Shown here one piece after another: positions 63,843 through 64,000 of a stretch of 64,000 bases of DNA (its first letter is position 1; the number at the start of each line of letters is the position of its first letter). The DNA lies in NCBI RefSeq assembly GCF_023375815.1, contig NZ_CP067412.1, forward strand, positions 5,952,001-6,016,000, read 5' to 3'. The notes beneath the pieces were generated by a model that saw nothing but the letters and a program-made list of their open reading frames with translations, did not search any database and was not told the origin of the DNA. A program made the translations under genes and the position numbers. This stretch comes from Pseudomonas sp. HS6. Lineage in GTDB: Bacteria > Pseudomonadota > Gammaproteobacteria > Pseudomonadales > Pseudomonadaceae.

Positions 63843-64000
63843 GGTTCTGTGGTGCTTTAGCGGCGCAAAATCAAAAGCAACCCTCACCCTAGCCCTCTCC
63901 CGGAGGGAGAGGGGACCGACCGGGGGATGGCATAGCAATACGCCGACCTGAACGATCTCGAATGAATCCATAATCGCTTCGATCGTTCAGGTCGCTGAAT
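63843..64000. other. Gap after nasT with a CCCTCACCC/GGGAGAGGG repeat
   Basis: The palindromic element CCCTCACCCTAGCCCTCTCC...GGGAGAGGG sits at 63881-63913; after it no gene start is seen within the window. Any leader for the next nitrate-assimilation gene would lie beyond the edge. Confidence 0.6.

Overview
The window is a chromosomal segment of a high-GC gamma-proteobacterium, almost certainly a Pseudomonas of the P. fluorescens group. The support is the gene order (cco-2/cco-1/ccoGHIS, hemN, anr, apt ... recR, ybaB, dnaX ... ligA, zipA, smc, xdhABC, guaD), which matches by recall the P. aeruginosa layout, and the many Pseudomonas-type REP elements between genes. No tRNA, rRNA, CRISPR array, prophage or insertion sequence was recognised; the only RNA gene recognised is the small SRP RNA.

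Layout. 1-5092: 3' part of a very large TpsA/filamentous-haemagglutinin-like exoprotein. 5142-5610: RelB/ParE-type toxin-antitoxin pair. 5866-8063: MetA-type outer-membrane channel gene divergent from an AraC regulator. 8064-8701: non-coding repeat-rich block. 8702-9382: small alpha/beta hydrolase. 9478-16377: two tandem cbb3 oxidase operons. 16931-22687: ccoG, ccoH, ccoI, ccoS and a TauE/SafE-like membrane protein. 22883-26261: hemN, a coiled-coil orphan, anr, apt. These form a micro-aerobic respiration block: the Anr regulator, Anr boxes before the first cco operon and before hemN, the oxidases, their assembly factors and anaerobic haem synthesis.

26409-36171: acyl-CoA dehydrogenase, recR, a C58 (YopT/AvrPphB-like) cysteine-protease candidate, ybaB, dnaX, a periplasmic binding protein, an orphan superfamily-1 helicase-like ATPase, SRP RNA and a zinc metallopeptidase. 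36240-43960: ligA, zipA, smc and a GntR regulator. 44227-52876: purine catabolism (xdhA, xdhB, xdhC, guaD), a second GntR regulator and a BenE-type transporter. 52938-59912: yggL, dacB, a CHASE/PAS/GGDEF diguanylate cyclase and rlmKL. 60443-63842: rmf, pyrD and the nitrate-responsive pair nasS-nasT.

The best leads are the C58 protease candidate between recR and ybaB, a sigma-54 promoter plus terminator-type attenuator directly before nasS, four stacked inverted repeats in front of rmf, twin TGAC-N6-GTCA operators before xdhA, an Anr box inside the divergent hydrolase gene, and an uncharacterised helicase-like ATPase.
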